From an uncultured Lachnospiraceae bacterium (GTDB taxonomy: Bacteria; Bacillota; Clostridia; Lachnospirales; Lachnospiraceae), in assembly GCA_905209075.1 (NCBI GenBank), contig CAJLRL010000001.1:1-64000 (forward strand): 64,000 bases of DNA, written 5' to 3'. This document shows positions 1 to 5,999 of this stretch, piece after piece. Under the pieces are notes generated by a model. It did no database searches, had not been told where the DNA came from, and worked only from the letters and a program-made list of their open reading frames with translations. Each line of letters begins with the position of its first letter. Positions within the stretch are counted from its first letter, which is position 1. A program made the position numbers and the translations under genes.

Positions 1-361
1 TTTCCTGCTTTCCACGTGAGAGGTTGTCCTTTAGAGTATCCACATTGTCCACTGTCGGCTTTGTGTTTGCCATGCACACGACAGTTGTGAAACCACCCTT
101 TGCGGCAGCCAGGGAACCGGTGTGGATATCCTCCTTGTATGTGAATCCCGGATCACGGAAATGTACATGTGTGTCGATAAGTCCAGGTCCTATGATCATT
201 CCGGCTGCATCTATTATTTCTTCTTTTTCATTTGCAGCAGCGTCTGACGCACATGATATGTCAGGTGCTATTTTTTCTATTTTTCCATCTTTTACAAGTA
301 TATCCATATGTTCGTAGAGACCTGATGCAGGATCAGCTACGATACCATTTTTTATTATCAT
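1..361 (-). CDS. pyrC: dihydroorotase, N-terminal part (runs off the window)
   Basis: Dihydroorotase catalyses the reversible cyclisation of N-carbamoyl-aspartate to dihydroorotate in cytoplasmic pyrimidine synthesis. The visible 120 codons read from an ATG at 361 with AGGAGG just upstream. They hold the small beta-sandwich start typical of class I amidohydrolases, then GLIDTHVHFRDPG, in which H65 and H67 are the metal-binding HxH pair, followed by the family-typical segment ending CMANTKPT (about residues 85-103). That combination is characteristic of type I dihydroorotase rather than hydantoinase or allantoinase, although those are close relatives. A plausible promoter on the minus strand (TTGTGC, 17-bp spacer, TATACT on the complement) lies at roughly 415-450. 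The C-terminal part, with the remaining metal ligands, is outside the window. Confidence 0.85.
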   Translation of the reverse strand, partial: MIIKNGIVADPASGLYEHMDILVKDGKIEKIAPDISCASDAAANEKEEIIDAAGMIIGPGLIDTHVHFRDPGFTYKEDIHTGSLAAAKGGFTTVVCMANTKPTVDNVDTLKDNLSRGKQE

Positions 362-656
362 AATGTTCCTCCTGTTTATCATAAATGAATATGAAAATCT
401 GTTGTCTGTCATATCATAGTATAATAGAGGAAAAGAAAAAGCACAACATGTTAGAGCTTGTAGTTAAACATAAATATTTTTGTCATTAACACTTGTTTAT
501 ATCTTAAAATTGTCACATAATTACAATACAGTATTCTAAATGGATTAAACTTCCTACATTCTATTGTGGCAATGTGCAGACACACATCACGGACGGCACT
601 ATCAACATTCTATATGTGGGATGTTTTAGACAATGATAGTATTTATTTGGAGACAG

Positions 657-1328
657 ATGATGAAAACAAGACAATTTGATGCAGTAGTATTTGATATGGA
701 CGGAGTCATCTTTGACTCGGAGAGGGCAGTTATGGACTGCTGGACAACTCTGGCAGAAAAATATAATATAAAAGATATAGAGCAGTCGGTTCTTGCATGT
801 ACAGGAACAACAATGGTGCGGACGAGAGAGATAATGCTTGAAAGATATGGTGATGATTTCCCATATGATGATTATGCGCACGAAGCATCTATTATGTATC
901 ACAAGAGGTATGATGGTGGGCGGCTTCCAATGAAAAAAGGAGTTGCAGAGCTGCTGGGATTTCTAAAGAAAAACGGAAAAAAGATAGCACTTGCGTCATC
1001 AACAAGGAGGCAGACTGTTGAAAATCAGCTTCGTGAGGCAGAAATATACGATTATTTTGACGGGATTGTATGTGGGGACATGGTATCACGGAGCAAACCG
1101 GCGCCGGATATCTTCTTAAAAGCATGCGAACTGATTGGAACAGAACCGGAAAAGTCATATGCAATTGAGGATTCCTATAATGGAATACGTGCTGCCTATG
1201 CTGGAGGACTAAGACCTATTATGGTGCCAGATCTACTTCCAGCCAATGAGGAAATGGAAAAATTGACAGAAAAAGTAATAGAAAATTTATTTGAAGTCAT
1301 GAATTATCTTGAAAATACAAAAGACTAA
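657..1328 (+). CDS. HAD-superfamily phosphatase / beta-phosphoglucomutase-like
   Basis: Predicted cytoplasmic phosphatase or phosphomutase of HAD subfamily IA with an inserted helical cap. The product of about 223 residues has motif I DMDGVIFDSE (D13 nucleophile, D15 acid/base), a cap at about 20-90, motif II around ASSTRRQ, the conserved lysine in SRSKPAPDIF, and motif IV AIEDSYNGIRAA. The cap and the DSYNG motif resemble beta-phosphoglucomutase and sugar or glycolate phosphatases; the substrate cannot be read from sequence. An open frame begins at 633, but GGAGA at 649-653 supports ATG 657 (or the adjacent ATG 660). A possible promoter is TTGTCA at 510-515, 16-bp spacer, TATTCT at 532-537. 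It is separated by about 100 bp from the downstream VOC gene and probably cotranscribed with it. Confidence 0.82.
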   Translation: MMKTRQFDAVVFDMDGVIFDSERAVMDCWTTLAEKYNIKDIEQSVLACTGTTMVRTREIMLERYGDDFPYDDYAHEASIMYHKRYDGGRLPMKKGVAELLGFLKKNGKKIALASSTRRQTVENQLREAEIYDYFDGIVCGDMVSRSKPAPDIFLKACELIGTEPEKSYAIEDSYNGIRAAYAGGLRPIMVPDLLPANEEMEKLTEKVIENLFEVMNYLENTKD

Positions 1329-1425
1329 CAAAATAGAGAAATACCAAAACAGAAAAGTAAAATCCAAAAGATATATCACTAATCAGGAAACCCCAATACT
1401 ATAAACAACTGATCAGGAGAAAAAA

Positions 1426-1836
1426 ATGAGCTTAATAAAAGGTATACATCACGTATCAATGAAGTGCAGCAGCACAGAGGAATATGAAAAGACAATAGAT
1501 TTCTACAAAAACATTCTGGAAATCCCGGTTGCAAGGGAATGGCCAGAGGGAATCATGTTTGATACTGGAAACGGAATGGTTGAGATTTTTAATGATGGAG
1601 ATGGAGCGCTGGATAAAGGTGTCATACGTCATTTTGCGTTTGCAACAGATGATGTTGATGCGTGTGTGGAGGCTGTAAAAGCAGCAGGATATGAGGTATT
1701 TATTGAGTCGAAGGATATAGAAATCGCATCAATACCGGCGTTTCCTGCCCACATAGCATTCTGCAAAGGACCGCTTGGCGAGGAAATAGAACTGTTTGAG
1801 GAAGTTGCTGGTCACACTGTTAGGTGTGAACAGTAA
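1426..1836 (+). CDS. VOC (glyoxalase/bleomycin resistance) family protein
   Basis: Small cytoplasmic protein of the vicinal oxygen chelate fold, 136 residues in two beta-alpha-beta-beta-beta halves. Visible family features are the N-terminal GIHHVSMKC (first metal-ligand region), ILEIPVAREWPEG, a central HFAFATDDVDACV and the terminal EIELFEE. The set of potential ligands (N-terminal His, central His, C-terminal Glu) is like glyoxalase I or methylmalonyl-CoA epimerase-type proteins, but the reaction is unknown. AGGAGA lies just upstream of ATG 1426. Oddity: the last ten residues (VAGHTVRCEQ) and the stop codon are encoded by a dispersed 34-bp hairpin repeat at 1804-1837, so the natural C-terminus appears to have been replaced or extended by a repeat insertion. 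Confidence 0.8.
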   Translation: MSLIKGIHHVSMKCSSTEEYEKTIDFYKNILEIPVAREWPEGIMFDTGNGMVEIFNDGDGALDKGVIRHFAFATDDVDACVEAVKAAGYEVFIESKDIEIASIPAFPAHIAFCKGPLGEEIELFEEVAGHTVRCEQ

Positions 1837-1837
1837 C
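1804..1837 (+). repeat. 34-bp minimal copy of a dispersed hairpin repeat
   Basis: This stretch is an imperfect palindrome: its ends pair as GTTGCTGGTCACAC and GTGTGAACAGTAAC (12 of 14 positions complementary). The same sequence forms one end of the longer copies at 3916-4062 and 5776-5852, and a diverged form lies at 23255-23285. This copy overlaps the 3' end of the VOC gene and supplies its stop codon. No flanking direct repeat is evident at this copy. Confidence 0.75.
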
Positions 1838-1875
1838 CTTGATGGAAATGACTGTACATATAACTGTATATATAT

Positions 1876-1905
1876 TTGACAAATCAAAGTATAAAGGTAT
1901 ATACT
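1876..1905 (+). promoter_or_regulatory. sigma-A promoter of the MFS leader
   Basis: TTGACA at 1876-1881 and TATACT at 1900-1905, separated by 18 bp. This is a near-consensus housekeeping promoter. Transcription would start about 70 bp upstream of the leader ORF and about 245 bp upstream of the MFS gene. Confidence 0.6.
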
Positions 1906-1980
1906 GGCTAAGTTAAGCAATTTAATCAGGCTTTAAAATAATTATAGTTAAAATGATGATTTTACGAAAGGAGTGCAACT

Positions 1981-2064
1981 ATGAGCTGGAAAACAACTAC
2001 GCTTCACCTCATGAAAGGTAACTATTTAGCTGTTTACAGGGATAGTGCGCTCTTTTTTAGGTAA
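1981..2064 (+). CDS. 27-residue leader peptide upstream of MFS exporter
   Basis: A short ORF of 27 codons (begins MSWKTTTLHL, ends RDSALFFR) starts at ATG 1981 behind a strong AAAGGAG site (about 1968-1974) with good spacing. No homology was recognised. Its codons 19-23 coincide with the left strand of a potential antiterminator (2037-2049), so a translating or stalled ribosome would decide which downstream hairpin forms. Its position between a strong promoter and an attenuator directly before a transporter gene is typical of inducible resistance leaders. The peptide itself is probably not functional after synthesis. Confidence 0.6.
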   Translation: MSWKTTTLHLMKGNYLAVYRDSALFFR

Positions 2065-2157
2065 ACAGCTTAAATAAATTAAGTTAAAATAAAACTGAAA
2101 CGCACTATCTCCTGTTCAAAATATTTAAAGACAACTGTTTTGAAAAGGAGATTTTTT
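2028..2157 (+). promoter_or_regulatory. transcription attenuator / RBS-sequestering hairpin of MFS gene
   Basis: Mutually exclusive pairings can be drawn. (a) AGCTGTTTAC at 2028-2037 with GTAAACAGCT at 2061-2070. (b) Antiterminator: CAGG plus GATAGTGCG (2037-2049) with CGCACTATCTCCTG (2101-2114). (c) Terminator: ATCTCC and TTCAAAA (2107-2121) with TTTTGAA and GGAGAT (2138-2152), followed by a T6 run (2152-2157). The terminator stem also contains the AAAAGGAG ribosome binding site of the MFS gene. If the ribosome completes the leader ORF the terminator is favoured; stalling early in the leader would release pairing (b). Confidence 0.65.
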
Positions 2158-3285
2158 ATGCGTAAATTTAATATTAAAGCACAGATACATAAATTGTACA
2201 CGCTGACCACAGTAGGATATTTCAGGATAGCAGGGGCTTCATGGGTTGCACTTCTTGCGCTCAGAGGTTTTTCGATGCTTGAGATAGGAATGTTGGAAAG
2301 TATATTTCACATAGTAAGCAGCAGCTTTGAGATTCCATCAGGGGTTGTTGCGGATGTGTTCGGAAGAAAGAAAACAATGGTGCTTGCAAGTCTGGTAAGT
2401 TTTGTATCGGGACTTTTTATGATACTGTCTAACAATTTCTGGTCGGTTGCATTTGCTATAGGCTTTAGCGCCTTAAGCTACAATCTCGAATCAGGCACAC
2501 GTGAAGCTTTGGCATACGATAGTTTAAAATTTGCCGGTCAGGAGGAAAAATATAATAAATTTGCATCAACTGAAATGATGTTGTATAGGATAACAAGCTC
2601 AACGGCTACTTTGTGCGCAGGTTTTGCGTTGTGGCTTGGCTACAGAAAGGCATATGCATTTGATATTTTGTTCAGCCTCATAGCAATAGGGATTGCGTGT
2701 AGTTTGCGTGAGGTATATGTGTCAAATGATGAAAATACAGATAACACAGAAAACAATAACCCAAATGCAAACAAAGATACAAAAATAGGAAACCGGCTCA
2801 AAAATGTCATTACAGAAAGCTGGCGTTTCATGATCACGAATAAAAAGGCCAGAAGTATAATGGTTATAAATGCACTTATAGGGGCAGTTTCAACCTTGGT
2901 ACTATTCTTTTTACAGGCGAAGCTTCCTCTTGCAGGATTAAATGATGCGCTGCTTGGACCGGCACTTTTTGTGATGGGGCTTGGAGCGGCATTTGGTGCA
3001 AAAGCAGCCGGATTTTTTCCAAAATTGAAATATAAAAAATATATCATTATCAGTAGCATAGGTGTTATATTTGCGTTTGCAATGATATTTACAGAACTGC
3101 CATATGTTATGATACTTGGTGGATTTGCGGGCTCTTTTTTCGATGATTTCGTAGAAGTACGCACGGATATTATTCTCAATGAAATGATACCGTCAGAGCA
3201 GAGAGCCACACTTATTTCAGTTAATTCATTTATGTTTTCAATCGTTATGATTGTGATGTCAACACTTATGGGAAGCATTATGTAG
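2158..3285 (+). CDS. MFS transporter, probable drug efflux
   Basis: Integral membrane protein of about 375 residues of the major facilitator superfamily with roughly 12 predicted membrane segments and a charged central loop (about 200-225, rich in Asn/Asp/Lys). Visible signatures include the loop 2-3 motif VVADVFGRKKT (consensus GxxxDRxGRR/K) after transmembrane segment 2. Overall it resembles clostridial MFS exporters of the macrolide/tetracycline efflux group, but the substrate is not determinable. An in-frame ATG lies six codons upstream, but AAAAGGAG at 2143-2150 supports ATG 2158. Control by the upstream leader peptide and attenuator suggests induction by a translation-affecting compound (inference). 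The next gene is a GNAT acetyltransferase in the same direction. Confidence 0.8.
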   Translation: MRKFNIKAQIHKLYTLTTVGYFRIAGASWVALLALRGFSMLEIGMLESIFHIVSSSFEIPSGVVADVFGRKKTMVLASLVSFVSGLFMILSNNFWSVAFAIGFSALSYNLESGTREALAYDSLKFAGQEEKYNKFASTEMMLYRITSSTATLCAGFALWLGYRKAYAFDILFSLIAIGIACSLREVYVSNDENTDNTENNNPNANKDTKIGNRLKNVITESWRFMITNKKARSIMVINALIGAVSTLVLFFLQAKLPLAGLNDALLGPALFVMGLGAAFGAKAAGFFPKLKYKKYIIISSIGVIFAFAMIFTELPYVMILGGFAGSFFDDFVEVRTDIILNEMIPSEQRATLISVNSFMFSIVMIVMSTLMGSIM

Positions 3286-3383
3286 AATACGGAAATATAG
3301 GGCATGTCTGGGATAAAATGACATTATAGCGTAGGCACATATACTTATATGATGGTTTGGATTATATGAAAAGGGAAGACAAT

Positions 3384-3893
3384 ATGACAAAAAATATAGA
3401 GACGGAAAGATTGATATTAAGATGTTTTTTACCTGAAGATGCACTGCAGATCCATCCGATTTTTTGTGATGATGAAGCAATGCGGCTTGTTGGAATGTAT
3501 CCTGCATTTACAAAGCTTAAGCAGACACAGGAGAGAATTGGCAGATGGGCGGGAAATCCCCGCCGTCTGGCGATTGTATTAAAGAACAGTAACAAGGTAA
3601 TAGGATACGTGGCAGTGGATTCAAGAGAAGAAAAATGTGAAGATACAAAAGAATTAGGATTTGCAATAAATGAAAAATGCAGGCGAAAAGGGTACATCAG
3701 AGAAGCTGTAACTGCCATACAGGAAACATTAAAAATGGGTGGAGTAAAATATCTATGGGCGTGCTGTTTTGAAGAAAATGCAGCATCTGAAAATTTTATA
3801 CGAAGCATGGATTTTAAATTTCAAAAGAGAGGCACATATGCTGCCATAAACGACCGGACTTATGTCTCTTTGGAATTTATGAAAGAACTTTAA
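3384..3893 (+). CDS. GNAT-family N-acetyltransferase (RimJ/RimL-like)
   Basis: Cytoplasmic acetyl-CoA-dependent N-acetyltransferase of about 169 residues. The N-terminus MTKNIETERLILRCF is the standard opening of the RimJ/RimL branch that modifies protein N-termini or small-molecule amines. The acetyl-CoA binding segment is INEKCRRKGYIREAV (about 85-99; R/Q-x-x-G-x-G/A type), and a late beta-bulge region ENAASENFIRSMDF follows. AAGGGAAG ending about 8 bp before ATG 3384 decides the start over upstream in-frame ATGs at 3357 and 3366. It might act together with the upstream efflux pump in resistance, but nothing in the sequence proves it. Confidence 0.8.
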   Translation: MTKNIETERLILRCFLPEDALQIHPIFCDDEAMRLVGMYPAFTKLKQTQERIGRWAGNPRRLAIVLKNSNKVIGYVAVDSREEKCEDTKELGFAINEKCRRKGYIREAVTAIQETLKMGGVKYLWACCFEENAASENFIRSMDFKFQKRGTYAAINDRTYVSLEFMKEL

Positions 3894-3907
3894 AGTTTTA
3901 AATCCAA

Positions 3908-4069
3908 ATATAAATGTTACTGTTCACACCTAACAGTGTGACCAGCAACGATTACAGCCCATTTAAAGTGCCTCTACGAGGCAGGGGCTGTAATCACTTT
4001 ATGATCAGCACTATGGCGCATAGCTTGACAGCGCAGTGTCAAGCTTGCGTCTGAACAGTAACATATAAA
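3908..4069. repeat. 147-bp MITE-like element (3916-4062) with 8-bp flanking direct repeats
   Basis: The element has terminal inverted repeats GTTACTGTTCA (3916-3926) and TGAACAGTAAC (4052-4062). It contains three hairpins in series: CACAC/GTGTG near the left end, a nested GATTACAGCCC / GGGCTGTAATC stem around a smaller TGCCTC/GAGGCA stem, and AGCTTGACA/TGTCAAGCT near the right end. It is flanked by ATATAAAT (3908-3915) and ATATAAAC (4063-4070), an almost perfect 8-bp direct repeat as expected for transposition. It encodes nothing. A 77-bp version lacking the middle hairpin lies inverted at 5776-5852. Confidence 0.75.
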
Positions 4070-4106
4070 CTACAAATTTTACAAAAAATTTGATTTACTT
4101 TTAAAA

Positions 4107-4112
4107 TTGACA
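4107..4112 (+). promoter_or_regulatory. candidate promoter element for the mgtE leader
   Basis: A consensus TTGACA occurs here, but no good -10 box lies 17 bp downstream. An alternative is TTTACT at about 4094-4099 with TATTAT 17 bp later. One of these probably drives the leader transcript; the exact start site is uncertain. Confidence 0.3.
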
Positions 4113-4166
4113 GTGTTATTATATTGGCGCAAATAAAAGACAAAGATTTAAAGGAGGCGAAAATAT

Positions 4167-4253
4167 ATGGACAGTTGTGATAGTCATGGGCGAACTATAT
4201 ATAACGGTGGTACAGTCTTGGATTATCTTCAAGTGTCTGTATATGCCTCATAA
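4167..4253 (+). CDS. 28-residue leader peptide upstream of mgtE
   Basis: A short ORF of 28 codons (begins MDSCDSHGRT, ends LQVSVYAS) starts at ATG 4167 behind AAAGGAGG (4150-4157). Codons 13-16 (about 4203-4212) are the left strand of the antiterminator described for the downstream attenuator. The peptide has early acidic residues (D2, D5), which is reminiscent of, but not homologous to, ribosome-destabilising leaders such as MgtL of enterobacteria. Its job is most likely regulatory in cis. Confidence 0.6.
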   Translation: MDSCDSHGRTIYNGGTVLDYLQVSVYAS

Positions 4254-4344
4254 TGCATATATAAAAGTTATTTAAGCCTTACCACCGTTTGTAAATGCAG
4301 AAACAGCAACATGTTTGTATAAACATTTTGACGGTGGATTTTTT
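4203..4344 (+). promoter_or_regulatory. leader-peptide attenuator of mgtE
   Basis: Two alternative structures share the strand TACCACCGTT at 4280-4289. The antiterminator pairs it perfectly over 10 bp with AACGGTGGTA at 4203-4212, inside the leader ORF. The intrinsic terminator pairs CCACCGT (4282-4288) with ACGGTGG (4331-4337), enclosing an inner ATGTTT/AAACAT stem and followed by a T6 run (4339-4344). A ribosome translating past codon 13 would block the antiterminator and allow termination; premature arrest or drop-off would permit read-through into mgtE. No M-box-like fold was recognised. Confidence 0.65.
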
Positions 4345-4376
4345 ATGCCCTTTTTTAGGGAGAATGGAGGCTTAAA

Positions 4377-5771
4377 ATGGAAAAAGAAGTATTAAAAGAA
4401 CCAAAATTCGTAGAAGATATTGTAAAAGTAATAAGAAGCGGACTCGATAAAGAACAATTATTGGATCGTCTGAATGATTATCATGAGAATGATATCGCAC
4501 AAAGTCTGGAATTTTTGACAAAAGATGAAAGACTTTCATTATATAACAATCTTGGCACAGAATGGATGTCAAATATTTTCTCATATATAGAAGACCCCAA
4601 GCCTTATATTGAGGAGCTGGCCATTGACAAACTGGCAGAAGTCATCAATGAGATGGATTCAGATGATGCGGTTGACTTGTTAGAGGATATTGATGAGAGT
4701 GTAAAAGCAAAGCTGCGTCCGATATTGGATGAAGATGTTAAAGCGGATATACGCCTGATAAATTCATATGATGATGATGAAATTGGTAGTCTTATCACTA
4801 CAAATTATATCAATATCTCAAAGAATCTCAATATCCGGCAGGCTATGCATGAGCTTGTACATCAGGCTGGAGATAACGATAATATATCAACGATTTATGT
4901 TTCAGATCAGGACGGAAAATTTTGTGGAGCCATTGATTTAAAGGATCTGATAATTGCAAGGGTACATGATGAACTCGATGATCTTATAAGTTATTCATAT
5001 CCGTATTTACTGGATCATGAAAAAATTTCAGAGAGTATTGAAAAAATAAAGGATTATGCGGAGGATTCACTGCCGGTACTTAACAGTGAAAAAGAACTTA
5101 TCGGTATACTTACAGCACAGGATGTCATTGAAGCGGTCGATGATGAGATGGGCGAGGATTATGCGAAGTTAGCTGGTTTGACAGCAGAGGAGGACTTGAA
5201 AGAAACAACCATGCAGAGCATGAAAAAGCGGATGCCATGGCTTATCGTTTTACTTTTCCTTGGAATGGGAGTGTCTACTGTTGTAGGTGCATTTGAGGGA
5301 GTTGTCGCTGCACTGCCTATAGTGATCTGTTTCCAGTCACTCATACTTGATATGGCAGGAAATGTCGGAACACAGTCACTTGCCGTAACTATCCGTGTGC
5401 TTATGGATGAAAATTTAAGAGGAAAAGATAAAGCGTTTCTGGTTATAAAAGAAATGAAGGTCGGTTTTTGTAATGGACTTTTTCTCGGGATAATGGCACT
5501 TGTTATTCTGGGAATCTATATAAAGATATTTAAAGGGTATACCTTATTTAATGCTGTCATGATATCTGGCTGTGTAGGAATTTCACTGCTCGTAGCCATG
5601 ATAATATCAAGTCTTGTCGGAACACTTGTACCACTCTTTTTCCACAAGATAAAAATAGATCCGGCCGTTGCATCAGGCCCGCTGATCACAACAGTAAATG
5701 ATCTTGTGGCTGTTGTGACATATTATGGACTTGCATGGTTACTGCTGATACAGTGTGTACATTTTGCATAA
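4377..5771 (+). CDS. mgtE: magnesium transporter MgtE
   Basis: Homodimeric Mg2+ channel of the cytoplasmic membrane, 464 residues, the usual length. The order is an acidic N-terminal superhelical MgtE_N domain (about 30-130, with repeated LLxxL and DDAVDLLEDI elements), paired CBS domains (about 135-255, including ISTIYVSDQDGKFCGAIDL and LPVLNSEKELIGILTAQDV), then the linker helix and a five-helix pore domain (about 285-460) containing the signature DMAGNVGTQSLAV in the pore-lining region and PAVASGPLITTVNDLVAV. The cytosolic CBS/N domains sense Mg2+ and gate the channel in characterised homologues. GGAGG at 4366-4370 sets the start. Expression is likely controlled by the leader-peptide attenuator immediately upstream. 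The stop codon lies inside the flanking direct repeat of a repeat element. Confidence 0.95.
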   Translation: MEKEVLKEPKFVEDIVKVIRSGLDKEQLLDRLNDYHENDIAQSLEFLTKDERLSLYNNLGTEWMSNIFSYIEDPKPYIEELAIDKLAEVINEMDSDDAVDLLEDIDESVKAKLRPILDEDVKADIRLINSYDDDEIGSLITTNYINISKNLNIRQAMHELVHQAGDNDNISTIYVSDQDGKFCGAIDLKDLIIARVHDELDDLISYSYPYLLDHEKISESIEKIKDYAEDSLPVLNSEKELIGILTAQDVIEAVDDEMGEDYAKLAGLTAEEDLKETTMQSMKKRMPWLIVLLFLGMGVSTVVGAFEGVVAALPIVICFQSLILDMAGNVGTQSLAVTIRVLMDENLRGKDKAFLVIKEMKVGFCNGLFLGIMALVILGIYIKIFKGYTLFNAVMISGCVGISLLVAMIISSLVGTLVPLFFHKIKIDPAVASGPLITTVNDLVAVVTYYGLAWLLLIQCVHFA

Positions 5772-5864
5772 TAGTGTTAATGTTTAGACGCAAGCTTGAC
5801 ACTGCGCTGTCAAGCTATGTTGCTGGTCACATTGTTAGGTGTGAACAGTAATATAATAGTGTTA
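5768..5864. repeat. 77-bp copy of the MITE-like repeat (5776-5852) with 8-bp target duplication
   Basis: In the opposite orientation to the 3916-4062 copy, this has the AGCTTGACA/TGTCAAGCT hairpin and the CACATTG/GTGTG end hairpin but lacks the middle nested hairpin. The ends are GTTAATGTTTA and GTGAACAGTAAT, diverged from the longer copy by a few bases. ATAATAGT occurs directly on each side (5768-5775 and 5853-5860) and the identity extends to 12 bp. The insertion lies exactly at the mgtE stop codon and may act as its transcription-end structure. Confidence 0.75.
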
Positions 5865-5944
5865 TATAGTAATAATGGCATAATATTCCTTGCATTTTGA
5901 TTTATTTTGGAATACTATATAGTTAACTAAAATTATCGAAAATA

Positions 5945-5965
5945 ACGGCAGCTGGGGGATGCTGC
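5945..5965 (+). other. short hairpin in the leader of the GGDEF gene
   Basis: GGCAGC and GCTGCC pair across a G-rich loop about 35 bp upstream of the start codon. There is no T-run, so it is not a terminator. It could be an mRNA stability or regulatory stem; no riboswitch consensus was recognised. Confidence 0.3.
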
Positions 5966-5999
5966 CATATTATGTTTCTATATAGTTACAGGGGGAGCC

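Noticed and set aside
4254..4376. M-box or other metal riboswitch before mgtE
   Set aside because: No M-box core motifs are visible; the sequence is better explained by the leader ORF and two alternative hairpins.
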